Shown: positions 23,738-35,754, counted from the stretch's first letter. The stretch is DNA of 64,000 bases from Scenedesmus sp. ARA3 (GCA_004335835.1 RWJK01001745.1:123759-187758); one strand, 5' to 3'. Numbers and translations are program-made. The notes: generated from the sequence alone by a model not told the origin.

Positions 23738-26700
23738 CAGCAGCGGTGGCATTGTTGGTTTAAATTGTGGACAGCATTGGTGTAGCCCACCACGGCCGCC
23801 CCCGAGATGGGCGTGTCTTGGCGGCGGCTGCGGTGTGCCGCGCGGTGCGTGCGCACGGCCTGCAGCTCCCTGCAGCAGCAGCAACATTAAAAGCACACGC
23901 ATAACACGTCAGAGAGCAGTGCTTGCATGTCTAGACACCTGCAGGAACCCTCAGCGTGACAGACACGCGCACCCCAATGAGCATGGACCTGCGTCGCAGC
24001 AGCGTCCAGAACCTATGACATGCACGATGTGAGGTGAAGACCGACCTGCAGCACCAACAAGTCACCACACTGCGCAGCCAGCCTTTAACCGCCGCACCTG
24101 CGCAGCGCTGCCGCCTTGTCCCTCAGCAGTCGCTTGTCAATCTCGATCTGCTTCTCTCCCGTGCCCTTCACCTGGCCGCCACCCGCCACTCTGTCCAGGT
24201 GGCTCCACATGCGCGTCAGCCGCGGCAGCTGGTACTCAGTCTGAGCCAGCTCCACCTGCACACCACAACGGGACCAGTCAGTTATGCCATGGTTCCTGGT
24301 GATGTGTAGACTGCTAAGGTGTGTACAAACACGCAAAGATATGGTTTTTGTTCGTGTGGCTCCACATGCGCGTCAGCCGCGGCAGCTGGTACTCCGTCTG
24401 CGCCAGCTCCACCTGGGCAGCAAAGCAAAGGCAGTTAAGGCGTGTAAAGGCGGTCCAGATGGCTCAATGTGCAAGTGAGCCGCGGCAGCTGGTACTCAGT
24501 TTAAACCAGCTCCACCTGCAAGTGTTGAAAATGTTTGAGAAGATGGAAAGTGTGTTGCATTGTGGCCGTGTGGTTAAATTAGCAGCATTACAACATCCGA
24601 CAGTTGCGCAACAGCAGTCACATGCTGGGTTGCAGCTACAGCAACAGCAAGCGGTTGCTGCTTTGGGTGCAATTCAGCAGCCGCCCTACCTGCAGCTTGC
24701 CCTCGCGTGTGCGTGCGCGCTGGCTGAAGATATCCAGGATCAGCGCGGTGCGGTCCGCAACAGCAACCTGCGGCAGCAGCATGCAGACACCACATGTACT
24801 GCGTGACACCACATTGCTACACGTGCTGCAAGGCAGCACTGCATGCAGGAGATGTCCAAGCTGAGCGCAGTGCACGGCACACACATCAACAGCAAACGTT
24901 ACATACCTCTGTGAGCATGCACGTGATAGCACTGCAGTGATTGATGTGACCAGGCAGGACACCAGCTGCGGCTCCAAGCTAGCTGCATGCAGCATCCCTA
25001 CCGCCAAAACTACGCAGTACTCTGTTGCTGGGCTTGAGCACAGTGCCCAGGGAGCGCTGCCAGCCTCACCTGCGCGCCCTCCCTGCCGCCTGAGAATGCC
25101 TTCTCCAGGTTCCTCAGCTGCCCCGGTGAAAGCTCGTCATCGAAGATGACAGTGTCGGCCTGCACAGCAAAACATCACACAGAAAGTGCTAAGGGACCAC
25201 AGCACAGCAGCAATGCAAATGCCATCACAGGATGCCATGACTTCTGAGAATCATGTTACTTGCAGAACTAAATGTACTGGGGATAGCAGCTGCATGTTCT
25301 GCAACCGCCCACAGATGCAATTCCTGCCTGTGGGGGTGTCCATTAATCCTGCCAACCACAGCAACACTGCAACGCCGCCGGCTGCAGATGCCGCCTCTGC
25401 CCACCTTCAGAGCTGTGACGGCTCGAGCCACCTCTGCCACCTTGCCGCTGCCGATGTAGGTCGAGTTGTTCGGGGCTTCCAGCGCCTGGTAGTTGCTGCC
25501 GACCACCTGTTGAATGGAGCGGCACATACAATCAGCAAGCCATACACATTTTGAGCGAGTGCAGCACAGTAAGCACTGTGAGAGCAGATGACGCTCAGCT
25601 GCCAAAAGGCACAGCACAGACCAAAACGTTGTAAAAATGCGGACACAGCACATAGCAAACGTCCCTTTTCATTTGTCGAGTTCCGAAAGTATAAGGAGAA
25701 TAGTGTAACCATGCCTGCCAGCGCCTTACCTGCAGCCCAGCTGTCTCTGCCAGCCGCCCCAACTCATCAAGAGACTCATGCACATTGTAGCTGACCTGCG
25801 GCTGCCGCTTGCTGCTGCGGCTGCTGCTGCTGCCATCTCCAGCATCTGCTGCTGCAGCAGGAGCAGCCCAAGGGCTGTAGCTGCTTGCTGTCATGCCCAG
25901 GCCGCCACTGCTACTGCCAAAGAGGCTCTGCTGTTGCTGCTGCTGCTGGCGGCGCTGCTGCTGTTGCTGCTGCTGCTGGTACTGCTGCTTGTAGGCGACT
26001 CCCACGAGGTACACTCGCTCCTTCTCCGTAGACCAGAAGTCCTACAAGCAGCAAGGAGATAAACAACATTCGCAACACAATTTGATACAGTGTTGCACAA
26101 GCTCAAGACCCACTTTCAGCCCAGGAATGCGCAAACGCATGACAGCAACATGCCCAAGTCGCCTCAGCATGCTCTTAGTGGTTGCTCTGCCGTTTGCTGA
26201 ACCGTCATGTAATAGTACCGTGTAACTGTGCCGCACCTCTCCTGAGCGCCTCATCTCGTCATCATCCTCATCCGCCTGCTCCCAACCATCCTCCTCATCA
26301 CTGCCGCTAGAGCCCGACAGCACCTGCAATCCAACAGCACAGCATGATAGCACCCAAGCACAGCAAATAACAGCACAGGATTTCAGCATACTTAGCAGTA
26401 CATACTTAGCAGTACAATGGCAGCCACAGGTGTGTTTCAAATGCAGGTGGGCCCCGACAGCACCTGCGATCCACAGCACAGCTCAGCACAGTACAGCGAA
26501 AAGCGGCCAGGAGATCAGCACAATGAGCATGAGGCACTGCTGCTTGGTGCAAAGCAGCCATCCTCCTCCTCACTGCCGCTAGAGCCTGACAGCACCTGCA
26601 ATCCAAAGCACAGTAGTTCAAACAGAAGATGGCAAGCAAGACGGTAGCACAAGGAGCTATCGGACAGCAGCTGCAGAATTGGCAAAGCGGCATGCAACAA

Positions 26701-27463
26701 ACGCATGTTGGGTGCCCTGACAGAGCATACAACCAACAGCCAGATGAGCAAAGGCACTGAGCATTGTGACCACAACTGCAGCAGGGACGGGGCGCCTTGG
26801 CAAAGGCAGCTGCTACAACAAGCAACCTCCCAGTGCATGCCTCGCAGCCTGCAACTGTGCGTGCTAGCATGCAGTAGCAAGCCTGCTGCTGCATGGCTCC
26901 TGTATTTGCCAGCCTGGCCGCACCTGCTGCCGTGCTGCTGCCATCGCTGCACGAAACTCATCTTCAGACATGGCAGATGACACCACCTGGCCTGCTGGAC
27001 GCTGCACTGCTGCTGCTGTGACATCATAACTGTCAAATTCGTCATCCTCCTCGTCGGCACTGCCTAACAGGATGATGTTGTCATCTTCTGCCAAGTCAGC
27101 ATAGTCAGCATCATCTCCATCTGCGGCTTCTGCTGCTTCCTCCTGGCCGCTGCTGCTGCCTTTTGACGGTACTGCTGCTGCTGTGACACGTGCAGGGCGT
27201 GTGCGGTGCAGCACGCCAGGGTGGCGATGCTGCGTGTATCGAGCTGCTGCATAGGGACGCCTGCAAGAGCTGCTGCTGCTGTTGCAGGGCGTGCTCGCTG
27301 TTGCTGAATCTGCTGATGACGCTGCTGCTTGTTGCACAATGCTGGCCCTGCCTAGAAGTGTGCGCCCCTGCAGACACGACCGGGTGCAGGATGAAAAGCT
27401 TACGTACACACTTATGGCAGCCAGGTTTGAAGTGATGTGATGATCAGGGCGCATGGCATGCAT
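20226..27463 (-). CDS. hflX: HflX-type ribosome-associated GTPase, probably organellar
   Basis: HflX binds the large ribosomal subunit and splits stalled ribosomes in bacteria; plant copies act in the chloroplast. Exons (minus): 26924-27367, 26237-26323, 25730-26041, 25405-25506, 25070-25159, 24690-24767, 24098-24255, 23503-23689, 22094-22282, 21281-21484, 20226-20750; phases close to 791 residues. The N-terminal HflX domain shows [26 protein letters not shown] and [10 protein letters not shown]. The helical arm and [18 protein letters not shown] follow. G motifs: GYTNAGKST (G1), [10 protein letters not shown] (G3), NKID (G4), SGASGEG (G5). The first listed exon opens at an AG acceptor at 27368. 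An ATG at 27463 is in frame if that intron is absent; otherwise a short upstream exon is missing from this model. An acidic, low-complexity N-terminus and a C-terminal tail of about 110 residues are extra to bacterial HflX. Organelle targeting is inferred from family knowledge. Nearly every intron holds exon relics. Confidence 0.92.
21029..21118 (-). repeat. Relic copy of the HflX G5 exon end
   Basis: Copies about 90 bases of exon 21281-21484 with its donor, about 250 bases further downstream in the gene, inside the last intron. It reads [12 protein letters not shown] with substitutions. Confidence 0.85.
21571..21916 (-). repeat. Relic copies of the HflX G4 and G3 exons
   Basis: Positions 21571-21635 copy the start of exon 21281-21484 (VLEELGVQD and TAWNKID are recognisable). 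About 21825-21916 copies the end of exon 22094-22282 with its donor region. Both lie in the intron between those exons, so each exon edge has been duplicated into the same intron from opposite sides. Confidence 0.8.
22224..23280 (-). repeat. Array of about nine copies of the HflX switch-II exon edge
   Basis: The first about 60 bases of exon 22094-22282 (acceptor, then [20 protein letters not shown]) recur with flanking intron at about 22345-22420, 22500-22534, 22603-22672, 22728-22792, 22856-22924, 22986-23055, 23100-23160 and 23220-23280. Spacing is commonly about 110-130 bases. Divergence ranges from a few changes to barely recognisable. None except the true exon has an evident donor. Confidence 0.85.
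23387..23441 (-). repeat. Relic of the HflX G1 exon donor edge
   Basis: Copies the last about 55 bases of exon 23503-23689 ([14 protein letters not shown]) with its donor, about 112 bases downstream in the gene. Confidence 0.85.
23768..23880 (-). repeat. Relic of the HflX G1 exon acceptor edge
   Basis: Copies about 110 bases of the start of exon 23503-23689 with its acceptor ([20 protein letters not shown]). The relic lacks the GKST part, so it cannot replace the real P-loop exon. Confidence 0.85.
24345..24520 (-). repeat. Two relics of the HflX helical-arm exon acceptor edge
   Basis: About 24355-24415 and 24478-24517 copy the start of exon 24098-24255 (acceptor and [16 protein letters not shown]). 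They lie upstream of it in the gene. Confidence 0.8.
26448..26606 (-). repeat. Relics of a small acidic HflX exon
   Basis: Positions 26560-26606 repeat the start of exon 26237-26323 (acceptor and [13 protein letters not shown]). A shorter piece is at about 26448-26470. Neither has the exon's donor end. Confidence 0.75.
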
Positions 27464-28924
27464 GCATGCACATGTTCAGGCTCTGGGCAACAGAGATTGT
27501 TGTCTACATGCCCGCTGGTTGCAGGGCGCAGCTGTACTGCTATGGGTGATCAGCCCAAACGCCAAAACGATTCACCTGTGTCGGGGTCCATGCACAGCTG
27601 GGCACGGCACGTCGAGACAATGCAGCTGCTGCTGTGCTGCGTGGCTGTGCTGCTGCCAAGCCATGGTTGGACTGATGCCACATAGCTGTGGAAGCCGACA
27701 AAACGGCAGCCAGTTTGACTCCCGCTTGATAGACCAACTCCTGCTAGCTCAAGACAACGCGGCACGGGTGAACTGTACGTGTTCCGATGTGTTGTGCCGA
27801 TGCGCCAGTTCAAGCCATTCTATGGTGTGCACATGGGCACTTGAGCTATTCTAACGACAGGCTCCCGTGAGGCAGCTGCCAGTGCTGACAATGGCTGAAC
27901 AACCCTGCTCAACACCCTGAAGCAGGAACCCTGCCAGGTCAGCAAAATGACACGCCTGCGATTCAGGGAGCTGGTACCAATGCAGCTAACCGCATATGCT
28001 GGTAGAGGTCAGACACCGAGTACGCGGACTTTTCAGCCTCAAACCATCTGCTGCACGAGTTCCATGCTGCGGCCTAACCACAGCATGGTGGTATCCGGCA
28101 GATCAGGCACACCACAATATTCCACCTCACCCCGCTGCACGTGCGTCCACTCGCACAGGAACCATACTCCTTATAACGTCATTTTGCGTGTTCAGGCGCT
28201 GATTTCAACCCGGCAAGCTGCAAGCTGCACTGGTATCACACCACTGGAGTGCACACCTCATCCAGTGGGCAGGCATGTGACATGTCACCAGCTGCTAGTG
28301 ACCAAACTTGAGAGCGGTGATGTATGCAACTGCGCGTACCTGATGCAAAGGAAAAAACATATGGTCTATGAGGGAGGTGCCTAGTGCTGCTGTCCTGCTT
28401 CTCTCCTTCCTCTCGAGTTAGGAGCCCCGAACATCCGTGAACAGCTGTGATCTCTCCCAAGAAAGCCGCATCCGTCACTGGTACAACGTATTTCGGATAG
28501 ACGTACTGCTGCGGACGTGCGAGACCGAGCGGGTGCACAACGTTGAGCACAGCAAGCTACCCAGCTGTCACAGTCAGCAGCCTTGCAGGACCATCTGTGC
28601 TGCTGCTGCGCCAGTGACCATGCCACGTGCTCGGCCATGTCAATCAGTTATATGCTGGGTTTGAATAAGCGACAGCTTGGAGCAATCCTGGAGGTGAGCA
28701 CCTTGTACATTCAGGGAGGTGTGCCAGCATCCAAGCAGCAGCAGCAGCAGTAGCAGCAGCAGCAACAGCGTGCTGACAGGGCTTGCACAACTCAGCAAAT
28801 TCCATGTGGTTCGAGTCTGTGTGTTGTTACGACTGTCAGGACAAATCAAGCATCTACCACGCCTCCTGACACGCGCTGAACATGTTGTCTTTCATGGCTC
28901 TTTCCATCGCCTGCTGCAGCAGTC
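27464..28924. other. Intergenic between divergent HflX and metalloprotease genes
   Basis: About 1.4 kb without a supported gene. Open frames at 27947-28384 (+) and 28236-28550 (-) overlap each other and show no family signature. Part may be HflX 5' exon or UTR. Confidence 0.4.
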
Positions 28925-29411
28925 ATGAAGCCAAGTAGGCTTCAGAAGCTGATCTTTTGTAGTGTTGTTGGCATCCTTTTCATCGGCATTGGCTTGGGGC
29001 CAGGGATCCTCTGGGGCAAGGCCCACAGAGCAGCACATGCCAGAGCAGAGCAGCAGCTCGTGGATGCGTCAGCTGCAGGCAGCAGGCAGCTGCAGGAGCT
29101 GCCGCCTGCAGGAAGTCCTGAAGCAGCACAGCTGCTGGCAGATGAAAACACAGCAGGTAAGAGTTGTGGCAGCGGCAGGGCTGTTGATGCAAAGCAGCTG
29201 CTACAGTCGCGAAGTCAGCAGCAGCAGGGTTGTGGCGACACAGTTGCTTGTAGACTCGCTTGACTGCTGGACTGCTGGTGCAATGCTATTGAAGCGCCTG
29301 CAGCTTAGTTTCTTGGGAGCATCGGTTGCTGCTACACCTACAGCTTGCCAGCTACCGTATGCAAGTAACTATAGCAATGTTGCCTCATACATCTGCCTGT
29401 CTGCCCACCTA

Positions 29412-29459
<48 letters not shown>

Positions 29460-32400
29460 CAGAGTATGTGTCGACCATATACACCTACCTGAACGATGCT
29501 GCTGTCATCAGCAGGAACAGCACAGCAGCCTTCCTGCAGGAGCTGCAGCGCTGGCAGCAGGCCAGCCAGCCCAACAGCACGCTGGATGTGGCGCCTTTTG
29601 TGGCGGTTGCAAGAGACATGCTGGGCTACTTCAGGCTCAGGTGCGAGCACAGATACAGTTACGTAACATAACAATACAGTTTATGCATTCTTCTTGAGGA
29701 ATTGCTGCAGAAGCGACGTGTTACTCAAGCGGTAGCTTCTTGGTTGTTGTTGACAGTCACTGCATGGTCTGCACGGCAATGAGCTGAGGTGCTCCTGCCA
29801 TGTAGGTAGGGCAGCTGCTCCCCAGGACCAGCAGCCACAGCTTGCAGGAACCTACCATGTTGCACACCAGTGCACAACATGTGCAAGCGCAGCCTTGTAC
29901 AGCCTGTTGCAGCTTCAGCTGTCTGAAGTAAGAAGCACCGCCATGCTGGTGTTGATGCTATGCTGCTGTGTATGCTGTGCTGCAGGTACAGCGAAGCACT
30001 ACTGGTGCTGCTGCGGCAGTTCTCAGAAAGCGGCGTGCTTGTGCCGACAGCAGTCAACCCAGACGTGCTGCAGCAGGAGGTGCAGCAACTGCTCGACACT
30101 GCAAACTTGAACAGATACTATGCAGCAGTGTCCAGTGGGTGCGGGCAAGCAACACAGCGGGGCTTTGTGACGGATGAAGAGACAGTGTCAAATGCAGCAG
30201 ATGCAGCGACGGGTGTAACACAAGTGAAGGTGGGCATTTTGCTGATTACTGCAGCATGTTGGATCATTGATTGGCAGCTATTATTGAGATCTGTCAACAT
30301 TACACTTCTTATGTTGCAAGCCTAGTATCACATTTTGTGCAGTCGACAGGTGCTCCTTATGGTGTCAGCTCAAGCACCACACTGCAGACAGGGTGACCCG
30401 CAGCTGCAGCTGTAGATGCAGCAGTTGGCTGCCCGGCAAGCAGCTTTACCAGTGCGGTCAACGGAGATAGCATGGGGGTGCCATCGCAATGAAAGTCAAC
30501 GGCTGTTGCGGCCGCTGATGGTGTCCCGCTGTCTCACCGCTGCACAGGTCACTGGCAGGAGGTTGCTTCAGCAGCAGCTGGCGGAACTTCCAGGAGCACG
30601 CCGCAGCCGACGCCACCATCAACACAGCTCGGCTGCTATGGGCACATCAATACGGCCTCCATTCCTTGGCGCAATCTATGCCTCATCTGCTGCAAACAGC
30701 ACCGCTTTTGCAGCAACAGCAGCTGGTGCTGTCCACAGGCGGGCAGAGTATTACAGCCGCAGCCGGCACTTACAGCAGCAGAGCAGCTTATCAGGCACGT
30801 TGCAGGACACCATATGCTTGGTGCCAACAGCCAATTGGCCAGTGGATGGGCCTCAAGATATCACCTTCAGCTGCCCAGACATGCAGCAGCGGCCAAAGCT
30901 TGCAGGATTCCAGCCGGCAGAAATGCCTGTGGTGTTTCACTGTGAGTTGCGCAGATCCTGCAAGCAGTAGTACTCCTACAGCCTGCGAGGCTGTAACAGT
31001 TGTTACAGGTTACAGTCGACAGGTGTACAGGGCTCTGGAGTGCCTGCAAGCAGTATGTCCGAGCATTGCATGCACCATCAGCAGCAACGCAGCCTGCGTG
31101 CAGGCTGTTACAGGCCAAGCATATCTTCAAGTTCCCTCATTGAACTGGCAGCCCCTGCTGCTGTGTTTGGTCGTGTGCCTGCGCATGCTGCTGTTTGTTC
31201 AGGCCTGCGCTACCCCAGTGAAGATGGGAGGCACGTGCTGCCTGCCATTGAGAGGCCCCAGGAGGCAGCACAGAACCTCATAGATGTAGCCAACAAGCAG
31301 TTCGAAGGCAGTGGGCTCAGGTGTGTCTGGACAGTCCTGCAAAGTCTGTTAGGCAGTGTATTACACTAGCATGTCGCTTCAAGCCTGCCGTCTGCATAGT
31401 CTATGGCTGCATGCATGTTGCAGGGGCTGCTTGTGCTACTGGTCAATCAACATTTGCCTCAGCTGCATGTGCTCAACTTGGTCTGCTTTGTGCTGCAACT
31501 TGTTGCTGTGCCTATCTGCAGTTTCAAGATGCAGGAAGTCCGCACAGATGCCGCAATGTACCCCTACCTGCTGCTGCCCTCACTCTCAAAATGGCAAGAG
31601 TGCAGCATCAACAATAACAACAAGCAGCTAGAGCAAAAGGGCCTGGAATGCCTTGGTAAAGCTGCAGCCCAGCCAAGTGTTGTCATTCTGGCCAGCCAGC
31701 TTGTCATTAACGTTATTATCAGCAGCTCACCCCACAGGCCGTCCTGCTCCGGCGAGCAAGACATCACCTGCAACCACACGATCTGGGGCTACGCGCAAGC
31801 AGATGGACCCTGGTTCAATGCAGGAACTGCAGATCCAAACTATCAAGAAGGTGATTCAGCAGGGAACTGGCTGTGGCTTCGGTTTACGGAGTTGGATGTG
31901 GGAGGCCGCAACAACGCTAATGTATGGGAGGCAGGGGGCAACACTTTCGCCCATGAGGTGCGTGTGGATTGCGCAGGTGGCCCCGGGACGCAGCAGTACA
32001 GCTCTCGGTGCAGAGTGAGCTGATTGCTTGTATGCTTGCATGATCGCTGTATGTCACAATGTCCGCTTTACTGTGCCAGCTGCTGTGTCACTTGCTGCAC
32101 CTGTGTGTATCTGGTGCTTGCAGCTTGCGCACTACCTTGCATTGATGCACACACATCAAGGCGGCTGTGAAGGAGCACAGCCTGGCAAGGGTGATGGAGT
32201 GGCTGACACAGCAGTAAGCGAGCCGCTGCAAGTATTGGATGACGCACACCCTCAAGACCTGCACTTGCAGCTTACAAAATGGTGCACGGGGTTTAGGGAC
32301 GGTTCTGGACCGCTGGTGCAGGATTTGAAAGTGTTTAACAGCTGCCCCAAGCCCAGGAAGGGGCAACAGCATGCTGCTGATATTGCTGTTGACAATGTGT

Positions 32401-32531
32401 TCAACTTGATGGCGTATGTTCCAGATGTGTGTTACATTGGGGCGCTGACACCTGGGCAGGTGGAGCGGCTACAAAGCATGGTAGCGCGCTACAGGCCAAG
32501 GATGATGGATGCCTTCAAGACAGGGAATTGA
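28925..32531 (+). CDS. Membrane-anchored M43 (pappalysin-like) zinc metalloprotease
   Basis: A predicted secretory or cell-surface protease. Exons 28925-29156, 29463-29640, 29986-30229, 30548-30941, 31203-31320, 31522-31957 and 32124-32531 close in phase to 669 residues. The N-terminus has a hydrophobic signal-anchor (LIFCSVVGILFIGIGLG). The zinc site HELAHYLALMH (about residues 533-543) is split by the last intron exactly between HE and LAH. After it come HQGGC, GDGVADT and FNLMAY, which fit the M43 metal site, Cys-rich loop and Met-turn. The usual metzincin glycine in HExxHxxGxxH is alanine here, so activity is uncertain. The N-terminal about 350 residues have no family I recognise. Family placement rests on the motif series read by eye. 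Confidence 0.8.
29412..29462 (+). repeat. (TGCC)n microsatellite ending at a splice acceptor
   Basis: About a dozen tandem CCTG units occupy the end of intron 1 of the metalloprotease gene and run straight into the CAG acceptor at 29460-29462. The repeat therefore forms the pyrimidine-rich tract of that acceptor. Confidence 0.9.
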
Positions 32532-32644
32532 GCGTTACCAGGAGGACTTGCAAGGATGTGTTTACGCCGCAGCTTTGGTGCCGCAGCACTTGAGTTCCGG
32601 TTGTTGATGCTGCTGTAGCTGTTGTGAAGAATGTGTCGTGTATG

Positions 32645-32649
32645 TGTAA
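32645..32649 (+). terminator. Possible TGTAA polyadenylation signal
   Basis: TGTAA is the usual green-algal poly(A) signal. This one lies about 115 bases after the metalloprotease stop codon. The assignment is by position only. Confidence 0.4.
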
Positions 32650-33125
32650 CATGTGCTTCAGTTACCACAGCGACTGCCGACTGGGATGGCATACGGCCCG
32701 CATGCGCATGTGTTGCTGCACAAGCCAGCCAGCTGGCAGAAGTAAGCAACCGTGTTGAACCACAGCTGTATCACCAGGGGCGGTCCGGCAGGCCAGAGGA
32801 TTAAGTTCGTTGATGCTCTGTTGCAGTTCATGCAGCCTGGTTTGAATGTCTGCAAGCAGAACCCTGGACTGTTGCAACCCCGAACGCTGGTGTCGTCACA
32901 GTTGCGAGCCACATGGCGATGGCCTGAGAGGAGGACAGTGTGAAGCGTGTGCCCTCGCAATAAGCTGACCTGCAGTTCTAACATACAAATTACTGTTGTC
33001 CCGCCTGCACACAATCCTGCAAGTGTGTTGCTGCATGCTCGCATCCCCAGAATTGACGGTTTTCAATCTTAAAACAGAACTGTCTACGGATTTAAGATTT
33101 GACCAGCTCTACCCGCCACAACGGC
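32650..33125. other. Intergenic before the TruB gene
   Basis: No gene is supported. The region is expected to hold the TruB promoter and 5' UTR. Confidence 0.4.
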
Positions 33126-35754
33126 ATGCTGCCCGCACAGCACTCGCACTGTCTGCACAACATACAGCAACAAGGGCTTCGTAGCAGGCAGCTTTGCCCG
33201 AGCGCAAACTGCGGGCTTATAACAAGTAGCAGACGGTTCTCGTCATTGATAGCGGCTGTTGCAAGGGAGCGCCAACGACAACAGCAGCAGCAGCAGCAGC
33301 AGCAGCATGGTCAGGCCAGTAGCCTTAGGTCGAATAGCATGGGAACGCAGCAACACCAAAGCAATCCTATGCAGCAACAAGATTGGCCGCAGCAGCCTGC
33401 ACAGCAGCAGCAGCAGCAGCAGCAGCAGTTGCAGCGGAGGCAGCAACAACAACAGCAGCAGCAGCAGCAACTGGGCTACTACTTGACAGGTGGTGACAGC
33501 GACCAGTGGACGTGGGATGACGACTACAACCCTGCTGTGCGGGTGAGTCACACAGCACCACATGCATGCATGCTGCACCTCGTGCTGCATCTTTTTCCAC
33601 TGCTGGGAAGTAACAGAGGTGGCAGCACTCGAAGTTCTGCCCAGCATAGTTGCTGTCTGCTGACTTGCGACCAATAGTCAGCACATATCTGCTTGCAGCG
33701 CCCAGCAGAGCTCAGCAGCATTGGTGTAACCAGGACAACATCTGGCCCTGTGCATGCTCATGTGCCGCGCCACCAACATGTTGCACCTGCATGTGTCTGC
33801 TGCTGCCGCAGGCCAAGGTGGCAGCAGCAGCGCAGCAGCTGCCGCCCACGCCTCGCCAGCAGATGCTTGCCCAGCAGGCAGCAGCAGCCTCGCAGCAGCT
33901 GCCCACAGTCATCAACCGGCTGCCTGAGCAGTTCAATGCGCAGGTGGGTCCAGCATGCAGCATGTTCAGCTAGCTGCAGACATTGACAAGCCAGGTTGCA
34001 CAGTCTCTACCGCTGCTCCTCGCCACTCCCTGCAATCAACAGCTCATCACGCATCACATCTTGTAAACTTTACAGCTGCATGATCGCTGGAATGGGCCGG
34101 TACCGTTGACGCAAACAGCAACCTGAAAGTGAAGCCCCCTTCTTTTGCAATTCTATACTGCAGGTGCTGTCCAACGCAGTACTGCTGATAGACAAGCCGG
34201 CGCGCTGGAACAGCACCGACGTGGTGCGGCATATTGTTCACATCAGAGACGCTGGCTGCTTTGTACTTGTCCTGCAGGTGCTGTCCAATGCAGTGCTGCT
34301 GATAGACAAGCCGGCGCGCTGGAGCAACACCGACGTGGTGCAGCATGGTGTTCACATCAGAGACGCTTGCTGCTTTGTACTTGTCCTGCAGGTGCTGTCC
34401 AACGCAGTGCTGCTGATCGACAAGCCGGCGCGCTGGAGCAGCACCGACGTGGTGCGCGAGCTGCAGCGCACGCTGAAGCTGCAGAAGGTGTGCCATGGCG
34501 GGCCGCTGGACGCGCACGCCACTGGGCTGCTGATCGTGCTCATGGGTAAGTACGGTCGTGTACGTTGCTCACACAGTCATGTCACTCGTCCCTTCCCACA
34601 TTGCAGGTGCTGCCAGCCGGCTGATTTCAAAGCTTGAGCCCTTAGAAGGGACTTACAGCGGGACCATCAGCTCGGGTCAGCCACCTGCCACGTATGATGC
34701 CACAGGCCAGGTTACACAAGTGTCAGCCAGCTGGCTTTACACACACACTACTGACACCAGCATGTCACTGACGCCTGTGTACTGCAGGTGCTGCCAGCCG
34801 GCTAACTCCAAAGCTTGAACCCTTAGAGAGGACCTACAGCGGCACCATCAAACTGGGTGCAGCCACCACCACGTATGACGCCACAGGCCAGGTTGTTACA
34901 TCGTCACCCGCCTGGCGCCAGCTCAGCGATGCTGACGTGGCAGCAGCAGCAGCAGCGATGCAGGGCGAGGTGCTGCAGGTGCCGTGCATGTGGAGCAGCA
35001 CCAAGTACAAGAACAGGGTGAGCCGCCAGCTCTGCACTCGTGCAGTGGCACACATGCTGATGGACGCTTTGATTGTGCATACGTGCTGAAGTGACGGGTA
35101 ACTCACCCAGAGGCTGGTTTGCACAGGTCTGTCTGTGAGAGGGTGTGCGTTGCAACCAGCAGCGGCATGCTTGGATGGATGAGCGCTGGGCGCCGGCCGC
35201 CATCTAACAGGGCTTGACTAGTGTCAAAGCATCCCCGCCTGTCAGTCGCTCACTGCTGGGTCCACGCATGTTGTGGTTTCACCATGCCTAAAACTGTCAT
35301 TTTGCGCTTAGCTGCTGTTGTTTTGGCATGTCGTGTTCTGCAGCCGCTGCGCTGGTATGCCGAGCGGGGCGAGGAGGTGCGGCGGGAGCCCAAGGCAGTA
35401 CAAATAAGTTCCATACAAGTCTGGCGAGACAAGGCATCGCCTGCAAGCGACAGCAGCAGCAGCAGCAGCAGCCCCACAGCAGCTAGTGATAAAGCCGACG
35501 TAGCAGGGCTGCAGCTTGATGCAGCGGCAGCCGGCTCAGATGAGGTGCATTTCAGGGTGGTTGCTGGCAAGGGGGCCAGTATGCGCGTGTTAGCACATGA
35601 CTTGGGTGCTGCGCTGGGCTGCGGGGCACATCTTTTGAGCCTAAGGCGTGAGGCCATAGGGGGCTTTAAGGTGGACACTGCGTGGAGCTTAGAAGTGCTG
35701 CTGCCGCTGGCAAAGAAGTATGGCAAGGGGTTCAAGTTTGCGCCGCAGGCTTAA
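33126..35754 (+). CDS. truB: TruB-family tRNA pseudouridine synthase
   Basis: Converts a uridine of tRNA (classically U55) or another RNA to pseudouridine. Exons 33126-33542, 33812-33943, 34392-34545, 34788-35017 and 35344-35754 close in phase to 447 residues. Conserved pieces in order: LLIDKPARWSSTDVV; the catalytic-Asp motif GGPLDAHATGLL; TYSGTIKLG with TYDATG; WSSTKYKNR; and LRWYAERGEEVRR. The C-terminal region, DLGAALGCGAHLLSLRR, is the usual RTxxG-type end. The N-terminus is arginine/serine-rich then polyglutamine, suggesting organelle targeting (inference). The start is the first ATG in the open frame. Extra copies of exon 3, exon 4 and the 3' end surround the real ones. Exon 34788 is chosen over the copy at 34607 because it keeps LGAATTTYD and continues in frame. 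Confidence 0.88.
34164..34391 (+). repeat. Two extra 114-bp copies of TruB exon 3's acceptor and motif I
   Basis: Two tandem 114-bp units (34164-34277, 34278-34391) precede exon 34392-34545. Each begins right after a CAG acceptor and encodes VLSNAVLLIDKPARW. Because 114 is divisible by three and the units have no stop, all three copies are in one open frame. Confidence 0.92.
34600..34740 (+). repeat. Diverged duplicate of TruB exon 4
   Basis: About 115 bases with an acceptor copy the start of exon 34788-35017 (GAASRL, LEPLEGTYSGTI, TYDATGQV). After that it differs, and it has no evident donor. The spacing is about 181 bases. Confidence 0.85.

Noticed and set aside
31656..31738. Possible 83-base intron in the metalloprotease gene (GTAAAG to CCACAG)
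   Set aside because: Removing it shifts the frame away from the stretch that leads to the zinc motif; retaining it keeps all phases consistent.
34600..34740. Upstream copy of TruB exon 4 as the real exon
   Set aside because: It loses the conserved LGAATTTYD stretch and has no donor leading to the rest of the protein; the copy at 34788 continues in frame to WSSTKYKNR.
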